Source: Fasciola hepatica (lineage: Eukaryota; Platyhelminthes; Trematoda; Plagiorchiida; Fasciolidae). From it: DNA of 64,000 nt. The position numbers were made by a program, and so were the translations under genes. The stretch lies in contig CANUEZ040000184.1 in assembly GCA_948099385.1 (NCBI GenBank), forward strand, positions 620,001 through 684,000, in the 5' to 3' direction. The notes under the pieces were generated by a model. That model was not told the DNA's origin and made no database searches. It saw only the letters and a program-made list of their open reading frames with translations. Within the stretch, counting starts at the first letter, position 1, and each line of letters begins with the position of its first letter. This document shows positions 35,919 to 47,070 of the stretch, in pieces.

Positions 35919-36713
35919 TCACTTGCTCGCAAAGCGCTGAAAGGCAAGCGACTTGGGCTGGGAAAGCCAGCCGCCTTCGTCGCCGTTACCATTTGGCTTG
36001 ATGGTTTGATTTTTCAGCAAAAATACGGAAGGTACACCGGAGGTCACAGCAGCGTACTGGATAGCCAAATGGACGATAGTATCAACACCATCTTTGTATT
36101 CTTTGATTGCTGGACCGCGGCTTGTTTTGATTGGGCACCCCGTTTTACCCGTATCAAGGTTTAACCAACGCTTTGCACGTCGGACTAACCTGACTGCACG
36201 GAACGGTCTCCTGGAATTCCGCAGGGTCATACCCAACATGCACCTGATGAGAAGGAGCGTCGAGACTGCAAAAAAGGGTATGGCCACGATCTTAGACGGG
36301 TTTCGGTGATGTCGCAGTGAAATTATTAGTCCAAACTGTTTCGGCATACGGCGTAATGGAGGTTGAGGGATGAGACGGTATATCAATAAATGAGCTATCA
36401 ACTCTGCAACTTCCCGTCTTTCATTCTCCTTTCGAGCCAATTTATCTAGGGGGTTAGGGAATTCCAGCTTTGAAAAACGGGTTGGGCTGGAATACCGTAT
36501 GAAGCCGTATCTGGCGAAAAATGGCTTCTTCATTTTGGGGTCCAGCAAAAGAGGACAGCATGCTATGGGTGAGTCGAGGCAGTGAGTGTTTTCGGAGTTC
36601 AACCGAAATCGACAGTACACGGAACATTTTCTGGCCGAGTTCCCATCGCGCCCGGACAGATGGCTCCTTGAGCATGACGTAAGAAGCCTCCGGCAGACAG
36701 AGAGCGAGATCAT
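35919..36713 (-). other. Longest open frame of the window, 264 codons, unrecognised
   Basis: This minus-strand frame is open for 795 bases and starts with ATG at 36713. The predicted protein is basic and rich in Arg, Leu and Ser, with a hydrophobic stretch in the middle and no motif I know. A second minus frame (36717-36454) and plus frames overlap it, so strand choice is uncertain. No ribosome-context or splice evidence can be given. It may be a chance frame, a transposon remnant, or an exon. Confidence 0.2.
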
Positions 36714-37722
36714 TCACTCAAGGGGGACCAAAACCGACGAGTCTGAAAAGGGTGGTTGAGCCCCGAGTGGGAAGTGCAGTTTACATCGGTCTGAACTAGA
36801 ATCTGAGATGAATTGGGGCAACTGGAGGTACTATGGGACAACTTGAGTTGACGTCGATGAATTCGTCTTCGGGGACGAATGTATGTGTAAAATATGGATA
36901 AAAATAAAACGAGGGCTCAAGTCAGGTAAGAAAAAAGCAAACCGGGCTCACCGAGCTAGCAGTGTACCAAACATTCTGTGCGATACATTGAACGAACATC
37001 AAAATTATCTAAGACAACACTAGCAAAATGGAAATAAACAGAAAAGCATGATCAGACGGAAATACAGGCAAGTGTGCAAAATAGCTGAAATAGAACAAAT
37101 TGTGCTGCACAAACTCACAGCTGTTCAAATTTGTTTCAGATATCCGAGTGTAAAATGTCCCAAGATTTCAGTGTAACCCATTACCGTTGTCAGGACTTTG
37201 TGGGGAACGGTTAGTTTGGTCAGTTTAGTGTAGAAGTAGAAGCCAAAATGCCAGAGAAATGAAATGCTAACTGACCAGAGAACACTGGTTTGATATATGT
37301 CTGAGGACTTTGCAAGTCAGAAACCAAGATTGTGCCAGGACGGATGTTTCATCGAAGGACTTTGTGTTGCAGTACCACACGCGTTTATTAACGTCTGTAT
37401 TTATGCCATGCGCGGAGAAGTGGGTACAAAGAAGGATTACATCATCAAAAGACGTTGAAAATATTTCAGGCTTTGAGAAACTTACAGGAACCTTGGAATA
37501 GAACGCGAAATAAAATAAATTCAGTTTAAGGCCGAAGATTCCCGGACGATCATCAATTCTCACGGACTCTTGTCATTCCCTTTCTTTTTGTGCGATCAAC
37601 TCGGTCTTTGTTTGCCGTGATTATTACCCGAAAAGATCTTGCTGCAAACCCGGTTTGGAGAACATTTGACTGGGAATGACCGTCCAATCAGAGGACTGCG
37701 GCAACTGGGGAGAGTTTGCGAG
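36714..37722. other. No recognisable feature
   Basis: The only notable item is a block at 37300-37380 resembling 29045-29110 in part (CCAAGxxTGTGCCA and TTTTGTGTT-like words). No known domain. Confidence 0.35.
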
Positions 37723-37960
37723 TTAATAATAATAATAATAATAATGGTTTATTTCGGAAGCGCCCGAAGCATGCCATGTGCATGATCATGTAGATACAGG
37801 TGATGGAATGGACAGATATAATTCATGGAAATATGGAGACTCTCATTAAAATATTGGGTAAAAAGGCTCAGAAGGGTGAATAAGGTAGGATGAAAATAGT
37901 ATAAACGTATGCAAAACAAGAAAACAAACTTTTCACAACCTTAGTTCTTGAATAAACAAA
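37723..37960 (-). mobile_element. F1 family 3' end, 5'-truncated
   Basis: A clean tail of AAT repeats (37723-37745) is followed by GGTTTATTTCGGAAGCG, GAAGCATGCCATGTGC and GGTGATGGAATGGACAG, the same 3' end as in the 25.1 kb and 4.7 kb copies. Similarity ends within about 220 bases, as expected for a severely 5'-truncated retroposed copy. Confidence 0.8.
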
Positions 37961-39565
37961 ACCGGAGATTGGAATACCATGAATTCGTCGACTTTACCGA
38001 GGTTGGGGGGTATAGTAGTGTGTGGAGGCTTGCACGATCAGAACAAACAGAATCCTTCTCTCCGGGGCCAGAGTTTCAGAACTTCAGTGTTTTTGATCCC
38101 ACTGCATGACTGATGTGCCGTAGTTTTGGCAGTTGACTTAGCGAGTGTCCTAAAAAGATGCTTAACAACAATCATCTGCTCTTGAGCGCTCTCGACTGGA
38201 TTCGTGTCAGTGTTGCACTTGTTCTTAACCGGCAGCTAGTATCCATTCTAGTGTTCGAGTAGTGTGAGTGGGAGGTCTCATTAAGAAACTTAACGAGCTC
38301 CTTACCCATGAAGCCCCTTGTGTCTCCGTACTTTGCTCAGCAAAATAGGACAACCACCGTTGGAGAAATACTTATCTCTAAATACTACAAAATGCATATA
38401 TAGCAAAAAAAGACGGACTTTAAAATTCGCTGCCCAACTACAAACTGAGCTACTGCAGAACAGTGGTAATAAGTACCACCCGTCGACAATCCGGCTTCTT
38501 ATTGGCCCAAGGGCTTAAAAAACAAACAACAACTTGAGACGTAGGCTAATGGACCAGCTCTCAGGGGGATTAGCTCAATTATCTTGCCGTTAAAGGATGT
38601 ATACCGGAGCATCGGCAATCATGCAATTACTATCGAAACATGGTATTTTCTTCGATTTGAAGAAAGCACTCCTAATAACACTCTGGTTTCCCAGATGAAG
38701 GACTCCGTTGCCACCGAGGAAGGGCCCTAGGCCACTAGGGACTATATGCGCGTGTGATCTAACGTCAGACTAGCTGCGCCGGTTGGAGGATGACCTCATT
38801 CGAGTACTGTAAATAATTTCCCCTTCTCTGGAGGTTTTAAAACACTAACTAAAGCCGATAAACAAAATTAAGTCGTTTCCGCACCTTAGCAGCCTAAGAA
38901 ATCCGAACCGGCTTGTGGTGGATTGCTTGATTCCACGGGGTGTCATTTGGATGCATTCCCATCGTAAGCTCGACTCAAAAGACCCTATGCTTTTGTCCCG
39001 CCTCCTCTCATGACCGGTCCTCTCAGTCGGCATACGCACTTGATGGAAGACTGCTCTGACACACACAGTCATTAATCATTATCCGCCATACGACGGTAAA
39101 AAGGCAGTTCAGAGTTACATCTGGAGCCGAGAAAAGGCGGTAGTAGGCAAGCACCTAAAGCTAAGGCCAACAACGGCTACGAAACCTTGAGATGGGCACT
39201 GCTCATTTTTGACTTCCTTTAGCGATGAGATGTAAGACTAATGAGAAAAGGTACTGTTGCGTGACGGAATATTTGCGGAAAAGGGCTGTTTGTGTGGAGG
39301 CGGCGCATATGGTTCATGTTTAACCATTTGTGATAGCGTTACCTCTCTTTGTTGACAGAAGGAGAATGCCAACCAACGTTTACTCAGAGCATAGATCTCT
39401 TTCCGCTAGAGTCAAGATTATACTAGATAATTGAAGGCAACGTCTAGAAATGTTTTGTGTTTAGAACAGTTCAAGCTTTTAAGGAGCGCGCTATCCTGTG
39501 GAAGGTTGGCCTCACGGGCTGGCCGTAATATGGGCTTACGGGACAAGTGGACACACTCCTGAATA
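37961..39565. other. No firmly recognisable feature
   Basis: It lies upstream of the BEL/Pao integrase end, so decayed integrase or RT sequence would be expected. I could not identify the zinc-binding or catalytic D,D,E regions. Confidence 0.35.
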
Positions 39566-39910
39566 ATGATAATAAAGACATTGCCCGGACAACCGCCCTT
39601 GAAAGGCGAGGTTTGGACTATATTCCTTTTTAAAATAGGAGGAATTCTGAACAGTAGACCCTTGAATCCTACACTTCCAATGAAAGATGAAATTGCTCTG
39701 ACTCAGGAGGGCTTTTTGAAGTGGAGGCTGCCGACTGCCAGTGACTCTAAGACACTTCTATCCCCAGGGTTCACAAAGAACATTATTTCGCAGGTGTTTT
39801 GGAGGCCATTGAATTGGGGATGTCAACCAACTTTGCAGTCCAGGCTAAAGTGGGTCACAAACTTAAGTTCGTTAGGCCTTGGCGAACTGGTGCTGCTAGC
39901 TGAAAACTAA
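39566..39910 (+). pseudogene. BEL/Pao retrotransposon integrase C-terminal domain relic
   Basis: The open frame of 114 codons contains IGGILNSRPLNP, ALTQEGFLKWRLP, then FWRPLNWGCQPTLQSRLKW and SSLGLGELVLLAEN. These match the BEL/Pao integrase end: the I(E)x(I/V)LNSRPLTP motif, LTPGHFLIGRPL, FWKRWSxEYLxxLQxRxKW and the region xxLxVGDLVLLxxEN (domain DUF5641). It acts in inserting the element's cDNA. The fragment is open but isolated: the catalytic core upstream is not recognisable and no LTR was found, so it is a dead remnant. Confidence 0.87.
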
Positions 39911-42822
39911 ACGAACCAAGAGAAGCGGTTACCTGGAACTATCGAAAGGGACCTTGCGGACTTCTACGGATTCATGCTTACTGTGGAAATGAAAACGTGG
40001 AAAAGAGAGTATGCTTGCTACCTCAGAAGGGGATGTACTCTTGAAAGAGACAATAGAACTGGGGGCTCTGACAGGACAGCATTTTGACGGAAGAAGCCTC
40101 CGGTCCATCAAAGTCGGCTGAAACCGCAGTATTCTCCGTTCCCCATTCATCTTCTCGAAGGGTACACAATTTAAAAGCAACCTCATGTTTGATTTTTGGC
40201 AAGGTTCGCTGAAAATGCCGTGGTTGGGCAGCACAAACTACCAGCAAACCCCAGACTAGTATATGATTTGTGAACTTCGGGACAGTCTTTTGCTGGCCGT
40301 TTTTAGAAAGACTTCTATCTAAACCCCTCTTTTCTGTACTGGAACTTGATCTATGTTTGCCGAGAATCACGCTGCATTGTGCATCCATTATTAAGATGAT
40401 TCCATCAATGAAAAGAGAGTATCGTACTGTTCAAGCAAATGGGATAATCTCCCTATCCCGTCAAAATCTTCAGTTATTTTCTTTTTTAGTGTTTTGCGCC
40501 CAAGCAGAAGTCCTTTATTCTTTCCGTTCTTGATAATGTCTACACGTACCAACTGTGTCCAAGCGCAGGTTTTTACGTAACGATGGAAAAACTTACATCA
40601 TTGCCAGACAAAGCATTACAACCGGGTTTTCGAAGTTCATTCTCAAAAAACCGTGCCGGGACGCCCACGATAAACCGAAAGCGGAGTTAAGCATGATAAT
40701 GTTTTATTTCGGAGAGGCCCAAAGCACTCTTAGTATATAATTGAACGATAAACCATAAAATGCTAAGATATTCAGTGGACAGTTGTATACAGACCACAGT
40801 TCACTACACACAGTTTGAATGCCTAGGGTTATGCATGTGTACGCTTGTGCTACGCGAAAATCTAGAGATACTGACATAAGTTGGAGGTAGGTACGGAGGG
40901 TCGGCGCTCGAACTCCAAATTTGGACATTGTTATGCTCGGATGGATTCTAGTGGGTGGTATTACAATCGATTTTGGAAAATCTTACGATAACTGAATAAT
41001 CTTTCTGACTACTGAAATCACTAGGTTGCATATATTTTGTGCTTAGTCCCGCCCATGTACCTGTGCACCAGCCTCTGATTATAAGCATCCGACTTGCTGC
41101 AACATTTTGAATTTGGCTAGTTTCGGACCTGTGAGACTTGCTTTCTTCTACAGTGACTCTTGCTCTCGTTTTTGCGTACCATGATTGCACATTTAAGTAT
41201 TTATGTTAGCGAAGTTGGGCATTTTACTAATCGTCATCGAAGAATATTCAGATGAATCCAGTTTTTCGTTGGGATCAGTTCGCTTGACTTCATGTTGCTC
41301 GAAAATGTCACAAAATAGGAATCCCACACACCCTTTGGATTGGTCCCGGGGTCCTCAACTTTTCTTTCATCCAAAGTCGTATTAGGGGGGACCAGCCTTT
41401 TCTTTCCTGAATTACTGGCCGACTCACTGACCCCACAGTAAAAAAACTGAACACTTTTTGGGTGCAATCGTACATTTCCTGCGAACCCAACTGAACTAAA
41501 CCAATCTGAACATACGATCGCCCATTTCATTTTAGTTTACACAGGATGATTGTGGTTGAAGCCAGCCAGACGTCCAGCTCACCGTGTTGTTGGTGAGCTT
41601 CCTTGACTCCTAACACTGCTCAAGAAGTGTTTGGTCTGGCTGGCAGAATCTACGAAGCGGTATATCATCTTCACAGACATACATTTGCCGATAAAAACCA
41701 AGGGTTCATCATCTCAGCCCCATTGCTCACAGAGTTGGCACTGTGAAAGCTAAGTTCAAGCGAGACTCTGAAAGGTTCCTGAAAGCTGGTACTTTAGTGC
41801 AACTAACGTAGTCATCTGACCGTCTATCCCACAGGGGCAGGGCCCAGTGTGTGAAAAATAACCCATGTCAGGCCCTAAATGTGCCGTTTGCGGCCCAAAA
41901 CCGTATCCCTGCCGTCGCATCCAGTAGCAGAAAAAGGTACGCCAAGCACTCTGAGGCCGGACGGACCCTCTGTTATCTTGTAAGCTTCATGAGATCACCC
42001 AGACTTCTACAACTCTTTAAAAGGATTAGATTACGATCCTCTAGATGTCGGTCATACGAATTACCTCTCTGCCTAGTGATAGTGCTAGTTGCGAGTTGCT
42101 GCACGCTTTCCGGGTATTCTGTAGCTTTACGATAAAAAGGAGCCAACGTCTGCACACGAATATCCTGAACAGATCCCACCAAAAGAGAGTAAGATGAAAC
42201 GAAGTCTTCTGCAAGCGAAAGTACAAGGCATCCTAGTCATTACTCTCGTAGCCATATTCGTAGCCCTCCGGCGGTGTCTTCAAGGTCTAAATTATCGGGT
42301 GGCCATCACGTCGATAATGTCTCACTCCGGCTACGCTGGAAAGGAGTGCTGCATGTTCTGACTATTTCATCAGTCAGGTCTGGGCAGCTGGCGAAGTTAA
42401 AGGTTGTTTCCTATCGATCCCCTCATCTCTGGGCATCGTCTAGAACTCATGAGGAATCTCTACCTGCTATTTTTACATCATCTGCAAGGATGGAATACGG
42501 GCTGCTTTATTCTTGCTTCGGGTCTTTTACTTAGAAGAGAAGGAGCAAAGGTCCTTGTAATGTGCCGGTGGCGCCTGCGCGAGCCTCAAAAATTAACCTT
42601 CCACTTTAACGCACATACTACGAGTACAAAGAAAACGTGCGATGAAGCCACCTTGTTCCCGATTATTCAAACAGAGTTGCGCTACACCGGGCCCCTATCT
42701 TCCCTAGCTTATGTTTGATTTTTGTGTTTATAAAGCTTATAACCATCTGTCATTTAGCTAGAAATGCTTAGAGAAAATACCCGAAATTTTCTACGTGGCT
42801 TTACACCCTCGATAAGTTCAAT
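39911..42822. other. No recognisable gene; one short F1 tail fragment
   Basis: Near 40697-40740 the words GATAATGTTTTATTTCGGAGAG and CAAAGCACT recall the F1 3' end on the minus strand, but similarity lasts only about 40 bases. The remaining 2.8 kb holds short unrecognised frames. The last part could be the 5' untranslated region of LINE-A. Confidence 0.35.
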
Positions 42823-42873
42823 TTGCTGACCCATAATCTTTCCGCCTTCTTCACAGTATCTCCTGAACTAATT

Positions 42874-43371
42874 ATGGAAGCTCCAGAGGTCCTCCGCAAG
42901 CATGCCAAGGTCCCGGGTGTAAATCAGGGAATTCGCACTGTCAAGCTCAGAAAAACCAGAAACACTGGACCTCAGTCTGCTCTCAGTCCATGCTCAGTAG
43001 CTCTAGTTGATGTTTATGACCTGGTCAACAAGAAGATTACCGAAGTAAATCAAAGAGTGGCGGACCTGCGTAACCACATCCAATCCATCGATGATATTTT
43101 ATTGAAGGTATCCCCTATATCTAGCATAATGGAACCCACTCTTACAGCTAATCGACAAAGCCTAGCCATGGCGGGGCTTTTCTTGGACCCAGTTGTGACC
43201 GAAGTTAGTAAGCGTATAGCCAACGCCAAAAACGCGATGGTCCTCAACTTCCCTGACGACTGCCCCTGCAGTCAACCAAACTCGCCATACGGAATACTTG
43301 CAACATGGCACACCACAGGTGCTACTGCACTCGGCCGCGCAAAAAATCACAGCGCAACGACTGTCCTTTGA
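42874..43371 (+). pseudogene. LINE-A ORF1-like protein (coiled coil)
   Basis: The frame is open from before an ATG at 42874 to 43371 (165 codons). A probable coiled coil or heptad-like segment includes LVNKKITEVNQRVADLRNHI, and near the end VSKRIANAKNAMVLNFPDD matches the conserved block of CR1-type ORF1 proteins (ER-x-R-x-N-VVxFNxPE type), an RNA-binding protein needed for transposition. It is shorter than usual ORF1 proteins; the part after 43371 has shifted frame. The start is chosen at the first ATG, though coding may begin upstream. It sits 1.4 kb before the endonuclease on the same strand. Confidence 0.6.
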
Positions 43372-44710
43372 GGTTCCATTTCGCTGAGGGAGTAACGGGC
43401 TAGAGAATTCATAACTAGCTAGCAAATCATTACTAACGCTACCCCATTCAAAAGAATCAGAATATCACCGGATAAAACGCCCCTCCAAAGAAAGTTTATC
43501 GATCATCGGAAAGTACCTTAGCTTCACCAACGCAACCTGTGGCTGAATTACCAGTCGCCGCGTCCTCTCGCTGCCTGCCGAGCCACCCCGTAACACAAAG
43601 GCCCTCAGTTGCCTGCACTACTCTAGTTGACCTAGGCCTGACCACCACCCCATCTCCAGCACATCCCCCTAGCAAACGGCCCTGTCTTCTACCATCAACT
43701 TTGGCTCCCACAAACGGAAACGATATCCATGCCAAACCCACCATTAGCCCAGGGCCACCTAAGTCCCGTGCATCCAGGCCTGCCGCTGCTAATGTCAACC
43801 TACTGCCCACCGTCTCACCACCGGGAAAGACTCCGGGGAAGTCAGTTGCCAACAGCCGGTCCTGCCCTCTTTCATGTCCCACAGTCTTGCGGACACAAAT
43901 CGTTCTCAAAAGCCATGATCTTCTATTTAGCCAATAGTCCCATCAGCCGACAGACTTTTGTGTCCCACCACAGCTTTCAGCTACTCCGGCTACTCCGGTA
44001 ATCCCCCCGTAAGTCTTCTCTGAGCCCCATTTAGAACCCCCACCAAGCACCCCAAGTACACCCCAAATAATCCATGCTACTTGGCAAGCAGGATGCAACC
44101 CTGCATCACCCTGAAGCGGCTACCCCCCTCGTTGTATTAGCGTGGTACCTCGGCTAATCGACAAGGTCCTTCCAACTCCACTTTACAATTCAGGCAAAAA
44201 CGGCCACCTAGTAACTCATCATCATGCATCGGAATCAGACATACCATATTCTTAAAGTATCCAGAAACATTTTTCCAGTCATCTGGCTGAGCGTCAGCAC
44301 CTCCCGCCGAACCTCTGTAACCAATTTCTCTCTCCTCCAATGGTACAAATAAGTAACCCCCAGCTGAATTATAACCGACGACCTCGATTGTCAAGCTCCA
44401 AGCTCTTTTCTGAACACAGGATGGGCCAGCCCAACCAGCTACAGTTATTTCGTCGTTCCTGGTCGACTGATAACTACCGGCCCCCTGCGTATCCCGTTGA
44501 ACCCAGTCACCACTACTTTCTACCATCTCACCTGCCGTTACCCATTACCTCAGCATCCAGCCCCCCACCTGGCCACTTCGACCACCCCGGAAGTCCCACC
44601 TCCGCAAACGACCAATGTTTTCTTGACAGCACCCCCCCCAACCCAGCTTCACCCCTTCTGCACATAGCCGACTCCCCACTTTTAACCCCTGTTTAGACTC
44701 CATCACTTCT
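43372..44710 (+). pseudogene. LINE-A proline-rich interval between ORF1 and ORF2
   Basis: Plus-strand frames at 43539-43937 and 44340-44696 are very rich in proline, serine and threonine, and stop just before the endonuclease block. They could be the frameshifted end of ORF1 or the ORF2 leader. No zinc-knuckle or RRM motif is evident. The long minus-strand frames here (43909-43496, 44526-44137) look like shadows of the skewed composition. Confidence 0.4.
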
Positions 44711-45711
44711 ATGCATGACAATCTTGACGTTATGAGTCCACTTAATGATGTTTACCACCTAGGTAGTGTTAGCCACCAACACCCGCCGATGGTTGTTCCT
44801 ACTCCACGCCATGACGATACAGTTGCCTTACCTTGCTCCTCACTAATGCTAGCTCATTACCGAATAAAAATCCATACTCTCCATAATATAATACTACCTT
44901 CCGACTTTGACATCATTGCCATAACCAAAACCTAGCTAAGTAATTCTGTCCCATTGGGCCAAATTTTTATTGCTGGTTGTCAAACCTTCATAAAAAATCG
45001 TCGTCGTCGTGGAGGAGGCTGTCTAATCCAGCTAACATTACCCTCTATGATCCAACGCTGGACTCATTTCAGGACTCAATATGGGTAACGGTTCTTCTGG
45101 CCAACTCTCCACTCCATATCGGCTGCGTTTATCGACCACCCAATTCATACATCACGGACCTCGCCCACATAGTCAACGCCTTTGACCACTTCGCACTATT
45201 ACCCTCTTCGTCAAAACTTATTGCTGGCGATTTCATTGCACCTAATATCTGCTGGGACACCATGTCATCACCCCAATACTTCACGGGCTTCGTTTCGACC
45301 ATACGCTCAGGGCGCTGGGTCCAGCACGTAATGACACTAACCAGAGGAAACAGCGTACTTGACCTGATATTTACTATTGACCTAGCGGATGTGATAACTA
45401 CCGCCCTCGACCTTTTCCCAGGCAGTGACTATAGAATGGTATCTTGCAGATTCACAGCCGGACCCAAAGACCCCATATGTAGCTCATCTCAACAGCCTCT
45501 GCACACGATCAACTGGATGAACCTCAAGCCCACGCTTCGATTCCTCAACTGGGATGACTACTTCCTACAGCACGACCCTCAGCTCGCCAGTGACATACTC
45601 TACTATCAGCTACATAGCTGCTTGTCAGCAATCACCACCATCGGGACCAACCACTCTTATACCCGCAGCTCTTACCAAACAAGGCTGCAAAATAAACGTG
45701 CAAAACTGTAG
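44711..45711 (+). pseudogene. LINE-A endonuclease domain, catalytically altered
   Basis: This is the AP-endonuclease-like domain of CR1-superfamily ORF2. In order: HYRIKIHTLHNI (family NARSL-type start), DFDIIAITKT then a TAG where tryptophan is expected (44935), a frame change, VLLANSPLHIGCVYRPPNSY (about 45095-45150), LIAGDFIAPNICWDT (45217-45260), VLDLIFTID, and FPGSDYRMVSC near 45415-45445. Three catalytic positions differ from the consensus: TETW glutamate is Lys, GDFNA asparagine is Ile, SDH histidine is Tyr. The domain is therefore dead irrespective of the stop. The RT follows on the same strand. Confidence 0.88.
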
Positions 45712-45907
45712 AAGATCTATAATAAAACAAAAGACTTCACCATACTATTGCGACTCCACTCTCTCTGTAACCATCAATCTTCGGACTAATGAACTGCTGA
45801 GAAAGCAGGAGCTTCCGGCCTTGAGTTCCTCCGACAGATCGTACCGATTTCCCTGACTGCTAAAGAGCAGAAATCAGAGAGAGTCCTCAGGGATACCCTA
45901 TTTAATT

Positions 45908-46780
45908 TTGGGAAACAACACGCAGAATAAATCTGCAGCCGAAATCGCTGAGGCACTCAATACCTTCTTTTCAGAATCCATGACCACTGACGTCACTTCA
46001 AATCCGCCACCCGTACCCCTCATCACCGAGCAAGTCCTCTCTGACATGGAATTCAGTTTGAACAGTGTAGCCTACCTACCGCTGCTTCTTGGACCCTCCT
46101 CCCGCCCTGGGTATGACGGCATCCCCCCGGCACTCTTTCGTCTTGGTGGAACTGACGTCGCTGCTATCTTTATGAATCTTTACAATTTATCCCTTAAACA
46201 CGGCATTTTTCCATCCCAGTGGAAAACGTCAACCATTATTCCTATCCACAAAAAGGGTCCAGTGCATGACCCTCCAAATTATCGTCTTATTAACCATACC
46301 CCTTTAGCTGCCGGAATAATGGAGCGTTTGATTAAACAGCGGATGTCCGATTTCCTCTTTTCCCATAACCCCACTCACAGCGGTCAACATGGCTTCCTAA
46401 AGTCACGTTCTTGTACCACATGCCAGTTTGATTTCTTCAACCTACTGACCACGGCAGCTGACGACGGAAAATCTATGATTATCATCTACCTCGATATGAC
46501 CAAGGCATTTGACCGAGTTCCTCACTCCCGGTAGTTAGCAAAACTCCGGTCCTACGGTATCCATGACCCGCTTTTATCATGGATCACTTCCTATCTGTCG
46601 GGCCGAACCCAGTTTGTATATGCTAATGGTCATCTATCGCAACCGGTGCCTGTCACTAGTGGAGCTATACAAGGAGGTGAACTTGGTCCGCTATTTTTCT
46701 TACTCTATATCGACGACATTTTTTCGATTGTGCAAAACGGCAAACCTTTCCTCTTTGCCGACGACATCAAAATCGATTGA
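45908..46780 (+). pseudogene. LINE-A reverse transcriptase (CR1/jockey superfamily)
   Basis: The RT is in one frame from 45908 to 46780 with a single TAG at 46532-46534. Landmarks: GYDGIPPALFRLGG; WKTSTIIPIHKKG with NYRLINHTPLAAGIMERL; SGQHGFLKSRSCT; IIIYLDMTKAFDRVPHS with the first catalytic aspartate; LLSWITSYLSGRTQFV; SGAIQGGELGPLFFLLYIDDI; and the intact active-site box FADDIKI (FADD at 46754-46765). After 46780 the frame shifts, but SDLEKLDQWC and VRDLGLRYTN followed by FQTARAHNTISR continue the RT to about 47060. Apart from the stop and 3' frameshifts, the catalytic residues are conserved, making this the youngest-looking RT of the window. Confidence 0.93.
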
Positions 46781-47070
46781 GTTCCGCCATCAAGATTTGA
46801 GCACTGCGTTGTCTGAAATAGATAGTGATCTTGAGAAACTTGATCAATGGTGCACCTCATGGCATATGTGCTTCTCGATATCCCAAAGCTTCTACACAAC
46901 CTACAGATGTCAAGTACCTTTCTGAACTCTGTCACCGAATCAAGTACCCATTGCCCCAAGCTCATCAGTGAGAGATCTCGGGCTTCGATACACTAACAAT
47001 ATACAATTCTCGGAACATGTCACATTTCAGACGGCCAGGGCCCACAATACCATAAGCCGTGGATGACTGA
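46781..47070 (+). pseudogene. LINE-A RT distal part, frameshifted
   Basis: In other plus frames one reads DSDLEKLDQWCTSWHM (46825-46870), the usual L-x-x-L-x-x-W block after the active site, then SVRDLGLRYTNNIQFSEHV and ARAHNTISR (46966-47055), the RDLG block and beginning of the thumb. Afterwards recognisable sequence on this strand stops, so the RT C-terminal tail appears to be lost or replaced. Confidence 0.75.
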
